From: Oscillospiraceae bacterium
GTDB lineage: Bacteria; Bacillota; Clostridia; Oscillospirales; Ruminococcaceae
Direction: 5' to 3'
DNA length: 52,490 nucleotides
NCBI GenBank assembly: GCA_009780025.1
Contig: WRAV01000012.1
Coordinates: 1 to 52,490 of the forward strand
The position numbers and the translations under genes are program-made. This document shows positions 1 through 8,800 of this stretch, in pieces (positions within the stretch are counted from its first letter, which is position 1; the number at the start of each line of letters is the position of its first letter). Below the pieces are notes generated by a model, which saw only the letters and a program-made list of their open reading frames with translations, ran no database searches and was not told the origin of the DNA.

Positions 1-13
1 ACTCCTGCCTCTG

Positions 14-336
14 TTGACAAGCCGGGAGTTCGCAAGAATTGCACACGGGTAAACGCTCTAGTCTTCGCTTACCTGTCCGTATAGAGGGGGTCTGGGGGAG
101 TTGTGCGCGACTGACCTTGGAGCGCACCCGGTCCTCCCCCAGTCGCCTTTCTTTGCTTACTTCTCTTTGGCGAGACAAAGAAAGTAAGTGCCTCCGCGGC
201 ATGAGCGGCACCAATGTCCCAGCCCGCAGGCTGAATCAATATTTGGTCTTGAACTTGACCTGAGCCCCCGAAACTTCAGCACCAATCACGAAACGTCACT
301 GGAAATCAGCGGGCCGCGCAGGAGCGCGGCCCCTAC
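14..336 (+). repeat. Structured dispersed repeat, copy 1
   Basis: This copy has two relatives at 46213-46475 (plus) and 52140-52461 (minus). It opens with TTGACAA and contains nested inverted repeats: CTGGGGGAG (92-100) pairs with CTCCCCCAG (134-142), enclosing GTGCGC (103-108) with GCGCAC (122-127). A second hairpin spans 156-188 (CTTACTT... / ...AAGTAAG). Short hairpins at GCCTCCGCGGC and CAGCCCGCAGGCTG follow, and the element ends with a GC palindrome closing in CCCTAC (311-336). Short open frames here look like chance. No transposase is seen; function is unknown. Confidence 0.75.
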
Positions 337-360
337 AATGATCGTGTGTGGAATTAGGCA

Positions 361-385
361 GGTCGCACAGGGGTGCGGTCCCTAC
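361..385 (+). repeat. Short palindrome ending in CCCTAC
   Basis: The arms GGTCGCAC and GTGCGGTC surround a short G-rich loop, followed by the conserved edge CCTAC. Read on the minus strand the edge is GTAGGG, whose TAG is the stop codon of rdgB. It lies directly beside the palindrome that ends repeat copy 1. Confidence 0.65.
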
Positions 386-978
386 GGTGCTAGTGTGCAC
401 AGCAGGGCGGCAAACTCCCGCAGCGCCCTCCCCCGATGGCTGAGGTAATCCTTCTCCGCCTTGGGCCGCTCGGCCATGCTCTTGCCGTCCACGTAAAATA
501 TCGGGTCGTAGCCAAAACCGCCGTCGCCTTTGGGCGCGTGCCCTATCATCCCTTCGCAAACTCCCTCGCAATCGAGGACGTTTTCTCCGTCCATCACCAG
601 GCATAGATGACAGATGAATCGTGCGGTGCGCCTCTCATCCGGCACGTCGTTAAGCTCGCCCACCAGCGCAGAAATCCGTGTCTCGTAGCTGGCGTTCTCG
701 CCCTGGTAAAAGGCTGTGTCCAGCCCGGGGCGACCGTCTAGCGCGTCCACGCAGAGGCCGGAATCGTCTGCCAGGCTGGGCAGCCCGCTGGCCTCGAAGA
801 ATGCCCGGGCCTTGAGCTGCGCGTTTTCGGCGAAGGTGGTTCCGGTCTCGTCAACCTCTATACTTACGCCCGCCTCTGCCGGCGAGATAACGCTCACACC
901 CAAAGGTTCGAGTATCCGGCAGATTTCAATCAGCTTGTCTGGGTTGTTTGTGGCCGCTAAAATTTTGGTTGTCAGCAT
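382..978 (-). CDS. rdgB: Non-canonical purine NTP pyrophosphatase, RdgB/HAM1 family
   Basis: The product hydrolyses ITP, dITP and XTP to the monophosphates, cleaning the nucleotide pool in the cytoplasm. The 198-residue protein has the usual family length. It shows the N-terminal TNNPDK substrate loop (residues 10-15), the catalytic LADDSG motif with Asp71/Asp72, GFGYDPIF (154-161) and the SHRGRAL base-recognition motif (180-186). The ATG start has GGAGG seven bases upstream. It is the last gene of the minus-strand run after ftsY. The stop codon TAG sits inside a short palindromic repeat, so the last few residues may have been shaped by that insertion. Confidence 0.95.
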   Translation of the reverse strand: MLTTKILAATNNPDKLIEICRILEPLGVSVISPAEAGVSIEVDETGTTFAENAQLKARAFFEASGLPSLADDSGLCVDALDGRPGLDTAFYQGENASYETRISALVGELNDVPDERRTARFICHLCLVMDGENVLDCEGVCEGMIGHAPKGDGGFGYDPIFYVDGKSMAERPKAEKDYLSHRGRALREFAALLCTLAP

Positions 979-1004
979 TATTGGTCCTCCGTATGAATTC
1001 GCGC

Positions 1005-1030
1005 GGACGACCGGGGGCGGTCGTCCCTAC
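1005..1030 (+). repeat. Short palindrome ending in CCCTAC
   Basis: GGACGACC and GGTCGTCC form a perfect 8-bp stem around GGGGGC, followed by CTAC. It fills the gap between rdgB and ftsY, and its edge supplies the TAG stop codon of ftsY on the minus strand. Confidence 0.7.
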
Positions 1031-1974
1031 TGCCCATACTCTTCGCCCTCCGGGGCTGCAATTTCGACTGGCTCGAAGAGCGCCTCGGCGAACTGCGCGG
1101 GCTCGAATGGGCGCAGGTCGGTAATCTTTTCGCCCACGCCGACAAACTTCACCGGCAGCTTGGTCTCTTCTTTGATAGCGATGACCACCCCGCCTTTGGC
1201 CGTACCGTCCAGTTTGGTGAGCACAAGGCCGGTCAGCCCTGCCGCCTCCTCGAACTGGCGGGCCTGGCTGAGGGCGTTCTGGCCGGTGGTGGCGTCGAGT
1301 ACAAGCAGGGTTTCCACGCTGGAGTCGGGCAGTTCGCGGCTGATTACTCTGCGGATTTTGCTCAGCTCGTCCATCAGCTGCTTTTTGTTGTGCAGCCGCC
1401 CGGCGGTGTCGCATATTACCACATCCGCGCTGCGGGCCTTGCCGGCCTGCATTGCGTCGAAGACCACAGCTGCGGGGTCGCTGCCCTGAGCGTGTTTGAT
1501 TATCGGCACGTCTGCCCGCTCGGCCCAAACCCCGAGCTGTTCGATCGCCGCCGCCCGGAATGTGTCCGCCGCGCAAAGCAGCACGCTCTTGCCCTCACCT
1601 TTAAGCTGGTGGGCCAGCTTGCCTATAGTAGTGGTCTTGCCCACCCCGTTAACCCCAATTATCAGGATCACGCTGGGCGATGTGTCCAAGTTAAGTCCGC
1701 ATTCACCCTCGAGCATGGCGGCCACAATCTCGGCCAGCATTCCCTTTAGCTGGGCGGGGTCGGTCGCGCCGGTGCGCTTAATTTCCTCGCGCAGCTTTTT
1801 GACGATAACTCCAGCTGTAGCCGCGCCCACATCGGCGAGGATAAGGCTCTCTTCAAGCTCGTCGATAAGCTCCTCGTCAATTGTTGTAAAGGAGTTTACG
1901 ATTAAGTCCATCTGACGGGAGAGGCCCTCCCGTGTTTTTTTCAGCCCATCGCTGATTTTAGAAAAGAATCCCAT
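1027..1974 (-). CDS. ftsY: Signal recognition particle receptor FtsY
   Basis: FtsY is the membrane-associated GTPase that docks SRP-ribosome complexes at the translocon. The 315-residue form is short at the N terminus (no long acidic A domain), as in most Clostridia. Visible GTPase motifs are G1 GVNGVGKTT (about 107-115), DTFRAA (about 137), DTAGR (about 189) and TKLDGTAKGG (about 253). The start at MGFFSK is preferred to an upstream in-frame ATG because it is preceded by AAAGGGGCGGG. It lies downstream of smc and the cyclophilin gene. The acidic C-terminal tail, ending EEYGQ, stops in a palindromic repeat. Confidence 0.95.
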   Translation of the reverse strand: MGFFSKISDGLKKTREGLSRQMDLIVNSFTTIDEELIDELEESLILADVGAATAGVIVKKLREEIKRTGATDPAQLKGMLAEIVAAMLEGECGLNLDTSPSVILIIGVNGVGKTTTIGKLAHQLKGEGKSVLLCAADTFRAAAIEQLGVWAERADVPIIKHAQGSDPAAVVFDAMQAGKARSADVVICDTAGRLHNKKQLMDELSKIRRVISRELPDSSVETLLVLDATTGQNALSQARQFEEAAGLTGLVLTKLDGTAKGGVVIAIKEETKLPVKFVGVGEKITDLRPFEPAQFAEALFEPVEIAAPEGEEYGQ

Positions 1975-2025
1975 ATTACCCGCCCCTTTATTAAGTTGAG
2001 CTGTCAACAGCCAGCAGGTTCTGCG

Positions 2026-2895
2026 CTATGCCGTTTCGATTGTCACCACGAGTATCTCAACATCTTCGACCGGGCGGTTGAGGTTGTCCCAGTCGCTGAC
2101 CTGCACGACGGCGATAGCATCAACCACATTCATTCCTTCAACCACCTGCCCGAATATTGTATCATATGCGGAAGGCCAAGCGGCCAGGTGCGGAGAGCCG
2201 CCCACCTGCAAAAAATAAGCGATTACATCTTCCGAGAAACCGGCGGAGCGCAAGCTTTCCTCCGTGTAGTCTTCGCTTTGCGGCTCGCTGCCCTGTACGA
2301 TATAGAACTGGCTCATATTGGTGCCAGGGCCGGCGTTTGCCATAGCCAGCGCCCCGCGAAAACTCCAGAGCTCATCGCTGGGCTCGTCCGCGAAGGGCTG
2401 CAGGTTGCCCTCTTCGTCCAAAAAAATACTCATGCCGCCTGTTCCGATACCCTCCGGGCACCCGCCCTGAATCATAAAGTCATTTATTACCCGGTGAAAA
2501 ATAAGCCCGTTGTAGAACCCCTGCCCGGCTAGGCCGACAAAGTTTTCCACCGCTATCGGCGCGTGCTGGGGAAAGAGCCGGATACGAATGGTGCCCATGC
2601 TTGTTTCCATCACCGCAATAAGGTCGCCCGGTTGCGGCGGCTGTGCCTGGACTAAGCCGCCCCAATCCGGCTGCATGGCGTATTCCGCCTCTTCATCATA
2701 GTAGTCATACTCATCCGTCAGCTCCTGGAACCAGGCGTACTCCACCGCTTCTTCGCCGTACCCATACTCATCCGGCGGCATAGTGTACGGTTCGCTGGTA
2801 TCGGATTGCAGCGGCGGTGGTGTTGTGGGGGTGGGCGCACAGGAGGAAAGTATAACTCCAATAGCAAGCACTGCCGTGATTATTTTCTTTACCAC
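2026..2895 (-). CDS. Cyclophilin-type peptidyl-prolyl isomerase, lipoprotein
   Basis: The protein probably catalyses cis-trans isomerisation of prolyl bonds in exported proteins at the outer face of the membrane. With the GTG start (GGGAGG ten bases upstream) it has a lysine-rich signal, a hydrophobic stretch and a lipobox ILSSC with the lipidated Cys near residue 19. A proline/acidic linker of about 80 residues follows, then a cyclophilin domain with FHRVINDFMIQGG and NMSQFYIV. An upstream TTG frame start was rejected because it overlaps the Shine-Dalgarno sequence. It sits between smc and ftsY. Confidence 0.9.
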   Translation of the reverse strand: MVKKIITAVLAIGVILSSCAPTPTTPPPLQSDTSEPYTMPPDEYGYGEEAVEYAWFQELTDEYDYYDEEAEYAMQPDWGGLVQAQPPQPGDLIAVMETSMGTIRIRLFPQHAPIAVENFVGLAGQGFYNGLIFHRVINDFMIQGGCPEGIGTGGMSIFLDEEGNLQPFADEPSDELWSFRGALAMANAGPGTNMSQFYIVQGSEPQSEDYTEESLRSAGFSEDVIAYFLQVGGSPHLAAWPSAYDTIFGQVVEGMNVVDAIAVVQVSDWDNLNRPVEDVEILVVTIETA

Positions 2896-2975
2896 GCAAT
2901 CACATCCTCCCAAGTATTGGTTCTAATCTTATAGCTACGGGCGAACATTCGTCTCCCCTCAACTCCAAGCAGCCG

Positions 2976-5900
2976 CTACCCACTCATCCCCAATTTATCC
3001 TCCACCTCGCTCGCCTCAAGCTTGAGCAGCTTCGAGGTTCCCTTCTCCTGCATGGTCACGCCGTATAGGGTGTCGGCCTCTTCCATTGTGCCCCGGCGGT
3101 GAGTGATCGCTATAAACTGCGTGTTGGTGCTCATCCTGCGCAGATAGGTCGCGAACTTAACCACGTTTACGTCATCCAGCGGCGCCTCGATTTCGTCGAG
3201 CACGCAAAAGGGCGAGGGCCGCACCCGCAGGATTGCAAAGTAGATGGCTATGGCCACGTAGGCCTGCTCCCCGCCGGAAAGCAGCGATAGGTTCTTTATA
3301 ATTTTGCCCGGCGGCTGGACAAATATTTCCACGCCGGCCTCAAGGACGTCCTCGCTGTCGGTTAGGGTGAGTTCGGCCCGCCCACCCCCGAACAGCTGGA
3401 CGAATATCTTGCTAAAGTGCCGCGCGATCTTCTCGAAGTTCTCGGTAAATATCTCGCGCATGTCCTGGGTCAGCCCGCCGATGAGCTCCAGCAGCTTTCG
3501 CTTGCTCTCCTCCACGTCACCCACCTGCTCCGACATGAACTTGTACCGCTCGCTCACCTCGGCATACTCTTCGATTGCCCCCAGGTTTACCGAACCCAGG
3601 GCGCGTATTTTTCCGCGCAACTCGCTCAACCGGCGCTGGGCTTCGCTCTTGCTCTCTAGGGTCACGGCAACTTCCGCCGCCTCTGAGCGGGTCAGCTCAT
3701 ACTCATCCCAGAGCTTGGAGATTATCTGGTCGTGCTCCCCCTGAATAGACGCCTTGCCCGCCTCAAGCTCGGCCATCTCCCGGGAGACTACCTCCCGCTT
3801 GGATGAAAGCTCTTTGTCGGCGGTGTGCAGGGTGGTTATTTTAGCTTCCAGCTCGTTTCGCGCTGCGCCCAGCTCGGTTATCTTAGCGCTCATGGCCTCT
3901 TTTTCTTCCAGGCGGGTTTTATTCTCCTGGTCAACCTGGGCAATCCGAGCAAGGATTTCGGCGTTCTCGGTAGTCAGACGAACCTTCTTCTCCTCCAGCT
4001 GCTCGGCGCGCTCACCCTCTCCTTGCCTCGTAAGGGTCAATTGCTCGAGCTCCTGCTCCAGCCGCTCCAGGTCTTTTTGTGCGGTCAAATGGCTCATGCG
4101 CAGTTCCGCCAGTGCTTCCTGCGCCGCACTCACCCCAACATTCAGGGAATCTCTGCGGTTCTGGGCACCGGCTGTTCCAGCCTCCAGCTCAGCTAGGCGG
4201 GCGTCCATCTCCTCGAGCATGGTAGCGGCACCAAGCTCCTGGTCTTTAAGCCCTTCCAGCCGGGCAACCAAGCTCTCTTGCTCTTTCTTGGCAAGATCAC
4301 GGTTGGCGGCTGCATTCTCGATATTCTTTGCCAGCTGGGTCTGCGTTGCCGCAAGTCGGATAATCTCTTCCTGCGCGGTTTGTATGTCGCCGTCCAGTCC
4401 GGCAAGGGCTGCGTCAACGGCGCTCAGCTCTTCTGCAATGGACTTGCGGCTCGGCTCAAGCTGGGCTGCCTGGGCCTCCAGCTGTTTTGCCTGTTCCTGC
4501 AGCCGCTCGATCTCCCGTCGGCGGCCAAGCACACCGGCCCCTTTAGAGGACGACCCACCGGTGAACGAGCCACCCGCGTTGATCACTTGGCCGTCCAGGC
4601 TTACCACCCGCAGAGAGTAACCCATTGCCTTGGCGATTTTGCCGGCAGTGTTTAGGTCTTCGGCCACCAGCACCCGACCTAGTAGTTGGTCCGCTACCTT
4701 GGCATAGCGGCTGTTAATCTGCACAAGCTCACTGGCAAGGCCAATAAAGCCCTCCTGCCTGCGGGCGGGGTCAAGGTTACGGGCGGTTTCACCCTTTATG
4801 GTGTCCAGTGGCAGAAAGGTTGCCCTGCCCGAGCGGCTTTCTTGCAATGTGCGGATAGCCCGCTTCGCGCAGACCTCGTCCTCCACCACAATGTTTTGCA
4901 TAGCAGCGCCCAAGGCGGTCTCGATGGCGAGAGTGTACTCATTCTCGACTGAGATAAGCGAGCTCACCGGGCCTATAATCCCGCTCAGCGCCCCCCGCCC
5001 CGCCTGGGACAATATGTACTTCACGCTCCCCGCAAAGCCCTCCATCGACTTTTCGAGGTCTTCGAGCAGCCCCGCTCTGCGCCGGGCGTCCCGGGCTTTT
5101 TCAATATAGGCCACCGCCTGCTGCTCTACGTCTTCCAGGGCCTTTTTGCGGCCTTCTTTCTTTAGGGAATAGCCGCTCTTGCTGTTGCGCAGGCCGGTCA
5201 GTTTTTCCTCTTCCTCTGCCACTGAAAGTGCGCACTCCTCGAGGCTCTCCTCGAGCTCTTTTAGGGCGGCGTCGTAGCTGCCGGTGTGAGCACGCAGATC
5301 TTCCAGCCGCGCGGCGCTCTCCTCAAGCATGGTCTGGCTGGAGGCCTTTTCGAGCATAGCGTGCTGTATTGCCTGGGCAGCGCTCTCCCTGCGAATGCTC
5401 AGCTCTTCGAGCTCGGCGGCGGCTTTGGCGGCACTCTCCCGTTGCTCTTCAAGGCGCTGGGAAGCGGCCTCCACCTTGCCTTCAAGGCCTGTGCACTCGT
5501 CCCGCCCGGCAGCAATCTCGCTTTCTTTCTCGGCCAACTGCACGGCCAGCTCCCCCGAGCCGAGCTTCAAGTTTGCAAGGTCGGTGGTAAGTTGCTCGAT
5601 GCTCTGTTCGTTGTGTCGAATATCGTTTTGCAAAACGGCGCTAAGCGAAAGCGCGCCGGTCATCTGCTCCTCAATGGCCTTGACCGCTCCGCGGGTCTCT
5701 TCGACCTGGGCACCCAGGCTTTGCATTCTGCTGTAGAGCGCGCCGGTCTCCCGCTCGTTTTCGGCACTCTCGTTTTCGAGCGCTTGGTAGCTGTTCTTGC
5801 ACAGGTAAATCTTGTCCTCCTGGGCGCTCAGCAGGGCTTTGAAGCCGGAGAGCGATTCCATCCACAGGGATATTTCCAGCGTCTTTTTCTCACCGCTGTA

Positions 5901-6551
5901 CTCGAGGAAGGCCTTTGCCTTTTCGTTCTGCTCTGCCAGCGGGCCTACCCGGCTTTCGAGCTCGAGCAGAATATCCCGCAGCCGGACAAGGTTGTCCTCG
6001 GCCTGCGCCAGCTTGCGCTGAGCCTCTTCCTTGCGGTAGCGGAACTTGGAAATGCCCGCTGCCTCCTCAAAAATTTCCCGGCGCGTACCGCTCTTGGCCG
6101 AGACAATCTCAGCGATTCGCCCCTGCCCGATAATCGAGTAACCGTCTCGCCCGAGACCTGTATCCATCAGCAGCTCGTGAATGTCTTTGAGCCGGACAGC
6201 CGCACCGTTTATCCGGTACTCGCTCTCCCCCGAGCGGTAGAGCCTACGGGATATTGTAACTTCCCCGGTGGTGTCCGCAGTATCGCCCTGTACACCATCT
6301 ATCACCAGCTGCACATGGGCATAGCCAACAGCCCCCCGGCTCTGCGTGCCCGCGAAGATAACGTCCTCCATCTTGCCGCCGCGCAGGGTTTTGGTGGACT
6401 GCTCGCCCAGCACCCAGCGCACCGCGTCAGCGATGTTGCTCTTACCACTGCCATTAGGCCCAACCACCGCGGTGATCGGGCTCTCGAAGGCAAGTGTTGT
6501 TTTGTCGGGGAAGGACTTAAAGCCTTGAATCTCCAGTTTGCGTAGGCGCAA
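2976..6551 (-). CDS. smc: Chromosome segregation ATPase SMC
   Basis: SMC is the core ATPase of the condensin complex that organises the bacterial chromosome with ScpA and ScpB. The protein has about 1191 residues, as expected. It shows Walker A GPNGSGKSNI near residue 33, two long coiled-coil arms, a hinge around residues 500-680 with GGSFTGGSS, the signature LSLLSGGEQA, and Walker B FCVLDEIEAPLDD. A TTG start at 6551 (MRLRKLEIQGFKSF) is chosen over GTG codons 6-9 bases upstream, because CGGAG is then correctly spaced and the N terminus matches other SMC proteins. It follows the HicBA-like pair. Confidence 0.95.
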   Translation of the reverse strand: MRLRKLEIQGFKSFPDKTTLAFESPITAVVGPNGSGKSNIADAVRWVLGEQSTKTLRGGKMEDVIFAGTQSRGAVGYAHVQLVIDGVQGDTADTTGEVTISRRLYRSGESEYRINGAAVRLKDIHELLMDTGLGRDGYSIIGQGRIAEIVSAKSGTRREIFEEAAGISKFRYRKEEAQRKLAQAEDNLVRLRDILLELESRVGPLAEQNEKAKAFLEYSGEKKTLEISLWMESLSGFKALLSAQEDKIYLCKNSYQALENESAENERETGALYSRMQSLGAQVEETRGAVKAIEEQMTGALSLSAVLQNDIRHNEQSIEQLTTDLANLKLGSGELAVQLAEKESEIAAGRDECTGLEGKVEAASQRLEEQRESAAKAAAELEELSIRRESAAQAIQHAMLEKASSQTMLEESAARLEDLRAHTGSYDAALKELEESLEECALSVAEEEEKLTGLRNSKSGYSLKKEGRKKALEDVEQQAVAYIEKARDARRRAGLLEDLEKSMEGFAGSVKYILSQAGRGALSGIIGPVSSLISVENEYTLAIETALGAAMQNIVVEDEVCAKRAIRTLQESRSGRATFLPLDTIKGETARNLDPARRQEGFIGLASELVQINSRYAKVADQLLGRVLVAEDLNTAGKIAKAMGYSLRVVSLDGQVINAGGSFTGGSSSKGAGVLGRRREIERLQEQAKQLEAQAAQLEPSRKSIAEELSAVDAALAGLDGDIQTAQEEIIRLAATQTQLAKNIENAAANRDLAKKEQESLVARLEGLKDQELGAATMLEEMDARLAELEAGTAGAQNRRDSLNVGVSAAQEALAELRMSHLTAQKDLERLEQELEQLTLTRQGEGERAEQLEEKKVRLTTENAEILARIAQVDQENKTRLEEKEAMSAKITELGAARNELEAKITTLHTADKELSSKREVVSREMAELEAGKASIQGEHDQIISKLWDEYELTRSEAAEVAVTLESKSEAQRRLSELRGKIRALGSVNLGAIEEYAEVSERYKFMSEQVGDVEESKRKLLELIGGLTQDMREIFTENFEKIARHFSKIFVQLFGGGRAELTLTDSEDVLEAGVEIFVQPPGKIIKNLSLLSGGEQAYVAIAIYFAILRVRPSPFCVLDEIEAPLDDVNVVKFATYLRRMSTNTQFIAITHRRGTMEEADTLYGVTMQEKGTSKLLKLEASEVEDKLGMSG

Positions 6552-6625
6552 ATTCACCACTCCGGGTTCATTTTGATAGTAGAGGACGCGCCCTGCACGT
6601 CCCGGATTTACGTTGAATGGTTATG

Positions 6626-6820
6626 CTACACTTTCTGCTTAATGCCAGCGTGATTTAATTGTTTATTTGCGCTTACACGACTTTCTATTTTGCCGTCAAT
6701 AGAGAAGTTTGCGTTCGTTATAGGGCTATACCATCGTTCGTGGTCACCCTTGCCGTATCGCACAAACATACATCCATGGGCTTTTAAAATGCTTTTGACT
6801 TGCCTTGTATAATCGGCCAT
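6626..6820 (-). CDS. HicA-like mRNA interferase toxin
   Basis: This 64-residue protein resembles the HicA/YcfA double-stranded-RNA-binding fold. HicA toxins cleave mRNA in the cytoplasm. It shows the motif YGKGDHERWY with the likely catalytic His27 and a C-terminal KQLNHAGIKQK segment in the position of the HicA helix. Its ATG overlaps the TAA of the upstream antitoxin-like gene (TAATG), so the two are translationally coupled. The pair lies between elp3 and smc in AT-richer DNA than the neighbours, suggesting insertion. The family is recognised by eye only. Confidence 0.8.
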   Translation of the reverse strand: MADYTRQVKSILKAHGCMFVRYGKGDHERWYSPITNANFSIDGKIESRVSANKQLNHAGIKQKV

Positions 6821-7041
6821 TAGCCCACTGCCTTAATTTCTTCGATTCTATCCTGCGTCGTAATTACCAACTTTATGTCACCTTTATGTCCTAGTTCCAC
6901 TTCTGCTATTTCTTGAACAGCTATCTTCATTCGCACAACTAGCGCGTCAAAAGAGCCTTCTTCTAATGTTATTTTCAGCTCATCACAGCTTGCAATCCAC
7001 ATCTTATCAATATACTCAAAAACTGTTTTAAATTGTTTCAT
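6820..7041 (-). CDS. HicB-like/DUF1902-type antitoxin
   Basis: This 73-residue protein precedes the HicA-like toxin and is its probable antitoxin. It starts KTVFEYIDKMWIASCDEL and has a central segment (LEEGSFDALVVRMKIAVQE) like the beta-beta-alpha part of HicB or DUF1902 proteins. No C-terminal DNA-binding domain is visible, so autoregulation would need the partner or not occur. The ATG has GGAGG nine bases upstream. It begins 45 bp after the Elp3-like gene and may be transcribed with it. Confidence 0.7.
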   Translation of the reverse strand: MKQFKTVFEYIDKMWIASCDELKITLEEGSFDALVVRMKIAVQEIAEVELGHKGDIKLVITTQDRIEEIKAVG

Positions 7042-7085
7042 TATATATTGCCTCCATGATTTGTTGACTATGTGCGCATCAACCC

Positions 7086-8123
7086 TTATACAGGGATGTT
7101 CGTGGAACCCTCCGGGACGCGCGGGGGCGCGCCCCCTACTGTCAGCTGTAAGTATCCTAAGTTTGGGTCAGTGTAAATGCTTGTGCGGTAGCCGAGTTTT
7201 TCCAGCGCCGCGATATTCCTGCGGTTCTGCCCGGCCATCTTGCTCTGGGAGCCGGGGGCAACCGATATTGTCAGCGGGCCAGTTGGTATTTGGTCAGCCT
7301 TTATGGCGCTAAACACATCTTCTAAAAGTATCTGCCCCTCAACCAGCTCCCGAAATGCGGGGTGGCAGGGCCCAGCTACGATGCTGTCTTGGGTATTGGC
7401 CTCGTTGTGCAACCCTAGCCGAATCACCCGCACACCCTCCCGAGTGAAAAGCCGCAGCAGCTGGGCACAGAGGTCGATGGCCTGCTCAAGTGTTTGCGGT
7501 CGGTAATCGCCCCTTTGGTAGAGCTCCTCCAACTGCGAGCCGCGCAATACCAGCGCCGGGTAAATTCGCATAGTGTCTGGGCTCAGTACGGCGAGCTCTA
7601 CTGCGGTTGCCAGAGCTTTTTGGTCTGTGTCACCGGGCAACCCGGTCATCACCTGCAACCCTAATGAAAAGCCGTGCACACGAATCAGCCGGGCAGCCTC
7701 ACGAGTGTCTTCGGCAGTGTGGCCACGCCCGCTATGGCGCAGCACTTCGTCATCCATGCTCTGTGCGCCCAGCTCAATCGCGGTAACCCCGGCAGCACTA
7801 AGCTCGTCCAATATTCCCAGGTCAATAGCGTCCGGGCGGGTGGATACGCGTATACCGGTGAAGGTCTCGCCATCCAGGAACTCAGCGGCAACCCCCAGCA
7901 GCGAGCGGCGATAATCAGGCGCCACCGCCGTAAAGCTCCCGCCAAAGAAGGCTATCTCAGCCGGTGCTTTCAGGGTGTCGTGGGCAGCCGCCAAAGTCTC
8001 GCGCACCTGGTCGGGTGTGGGAGGCCCCGCTCTGCCCGAAATCGCCCGCTGGTCGCAGAAGCTACAAGTGTGCGGGCATCCCGCATGCGGAATGAAAATC
8101 GGTATGTTGGCGTGGGTTTTCAA
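7086..8123 (-). CDS. Elp3-like radical SAM protein
   Basis: This is a radical SAM enzyme of the COG1243/Elp3-like group often found beside rnc and smc in Clostridia. The first 25 residues hold the cluster-binding motif C16-x3-C20-x2-C23. [10 protein letters not shown] and the [10 protein letters not shown] region follow, typical of the TIM barrel. No acetyltransferase domain like that of true Elp3 is obvious at the C terminus, so the substrate is unknown. Its ATG overlaps the stop of rnc (ATGA). The last 17 or so residues ([16 protein letters not shown]) are encoded by a palindromic repeat at 7114-7139 and its flank, so the native C terminus is probably altered. Confidence 0.85.
   Translation of the reverse strand: MKTHANIPIFIPHAGCPHTCSFCDQRAISGRAGPPTPDQVRETLAAAHDTLKAPAEIAFFGGSFTAVAPDYRRSLLGVAAEFLDGETFTGIRVSTRPDAIDLGILDELSAAGVTAIELGAQSMDDEVLRHSGRGHTAEDTREAARLIRVHGFSLGLQVMTGLPGDTDQKALATAVELAVLSPDTMRIYPALVLRGSQLEELYQRGDYRPQTLEQAIDLCAQLLRLFTREGVRVIRLGLHNEANTQDSIVAGPCHPAFRELVEGQILLEDVFSAIKADQIPTGPLTISVAPGSQSKMAGQNRRNIAALEKLGYRTSIYTDPNLGYLQLTVGGAPPRVPEGSTNIPV
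7114..7139 (+). repeat. Short palindrome ending in CCCTAC, inside the elp3 3' end
   Basis: The GC-rich palindrome with the conserved CCCCCTAC edge has the same design as those at 311, 361 and 1005. Here the minus-strand frame reads GTA GGG rather than TAG, so the radical SAM reading frame continues through the repeat. Confidence 0.6.
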
Positions 8124-8800
8124 TGTCCCATAAGCTCAAGGGCCTGCCGCGCAGCGTCCTGCTCGGCAGCCTTTTTGCTGCGCCCCTGGCCCTTGCCTAT
8201 CACGTTGGAGTTCAGCAATACTTCGGCCACAAAGCACTTGTCGTGGTCGGGGCCGGTCTCGCTTGCCAGTCGGTAACTGAGCTGCTCGCCGGGGTTCTTC
8301 TGTACAATTTCCTGGAGCAGCGTCTTGTAGTCGCTCACACCGGGCTGAGGCTCGCCACCCAATGTGTGCTCGGCAAACGGGTGGATGAAGTTTTCGGCAG
8401 CACCCAACCCTCCATCAAGGTAAATCGCGGCGATAAGCGCCTCAAATGCATCCGCGAGGATAGAGGGGCGCTCTCGCCCTCCGGTCTGCTCTTCGCCTTT
8501 ACCCAACAGCAAAGCTTGGCCCAAGCCGATCTCTTCGGCAAAGCCGCAGAGGCTCTTCTCGCAGACAATGCTTGCACGCACACGGGTAAGGTCGCCCTCA
8601 GCCATCCGGTATCGCTGGAATAGGTAACTACTCACCACCAGGGATAGCACGGCGTCCCCCAGAAACTCCTGGCGCTCGTTGCTCTCTCGCAGCTTCGCCT
8701 CGTTGGCGTAGGACGAGTGAGTGAGGGCTACCAGCAGGTACTCCTCATTTTTGAATGTGTAGTCCAGCTTGTCTTTCAGGGTCTTAAGCTCACTGCTCAT
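8120..8800 (-). CDS. rnc: Ribonuclease III
   Basis: RNase III cleaves double-stranded RNA, chiefly rRNA precursors. The 226-residue protein has the signature [11 protein letters not shown] (42-52), the metal-binding residues Glu45, Asp49, Asp117 and Glu120 ([18 protein letters not shown]), and a C-terminal double-stranded-RNA-binding domain from about residue 157 ([12 protein letters not shown]). It overlaps plsX upstream by 11 bp and the elp3 gene downstream by 4 bp, so the three are probably co-transcribed. acpP, commonly between plsX and rnc, is absent here and lies in the fab cluster at 45.3 kb. Confidence 0.96.
   Translation of the reverse strand: MSSELKTLKDKLDYTFKNEEYLLVALTHSSYANEAKLRESNERQEFLGDAVLSLVVSSYLFQRYRMAEGDLTRVRASIVCEKSLCGFAEEIGLGQALLLGKGEEQTGGRERPSILADAFEALIAAIYLDGGLGAAENFIHPFAEHTLGGEPQPGVSDYKTLLQEIVQKNPGEQLSYRLASETGPDHDKCFVAEVLLNSNVIGKGQGRSKKAAEQDAARQALELMGH

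Noticed and set aside
14-60. TTGACAA at the start of each large repeat as a promoter
   Set aside because: None of the three copies has a convincing -10 at 16-18 bases downstream.
4-448. Short open frames in repeat copy 1 as genes
   Set aside because: They cross hairpins, lack ribosome sites and are not maintained as frames in the other two copies.
2976-3330. SMC signature GGEQAYVAIAIYF as a sign of a defective enzyme
   Set aside because: This variant of GGERAL is, to my knowledge, common in clostridial SMC proteins, and Walker A and B are intact.
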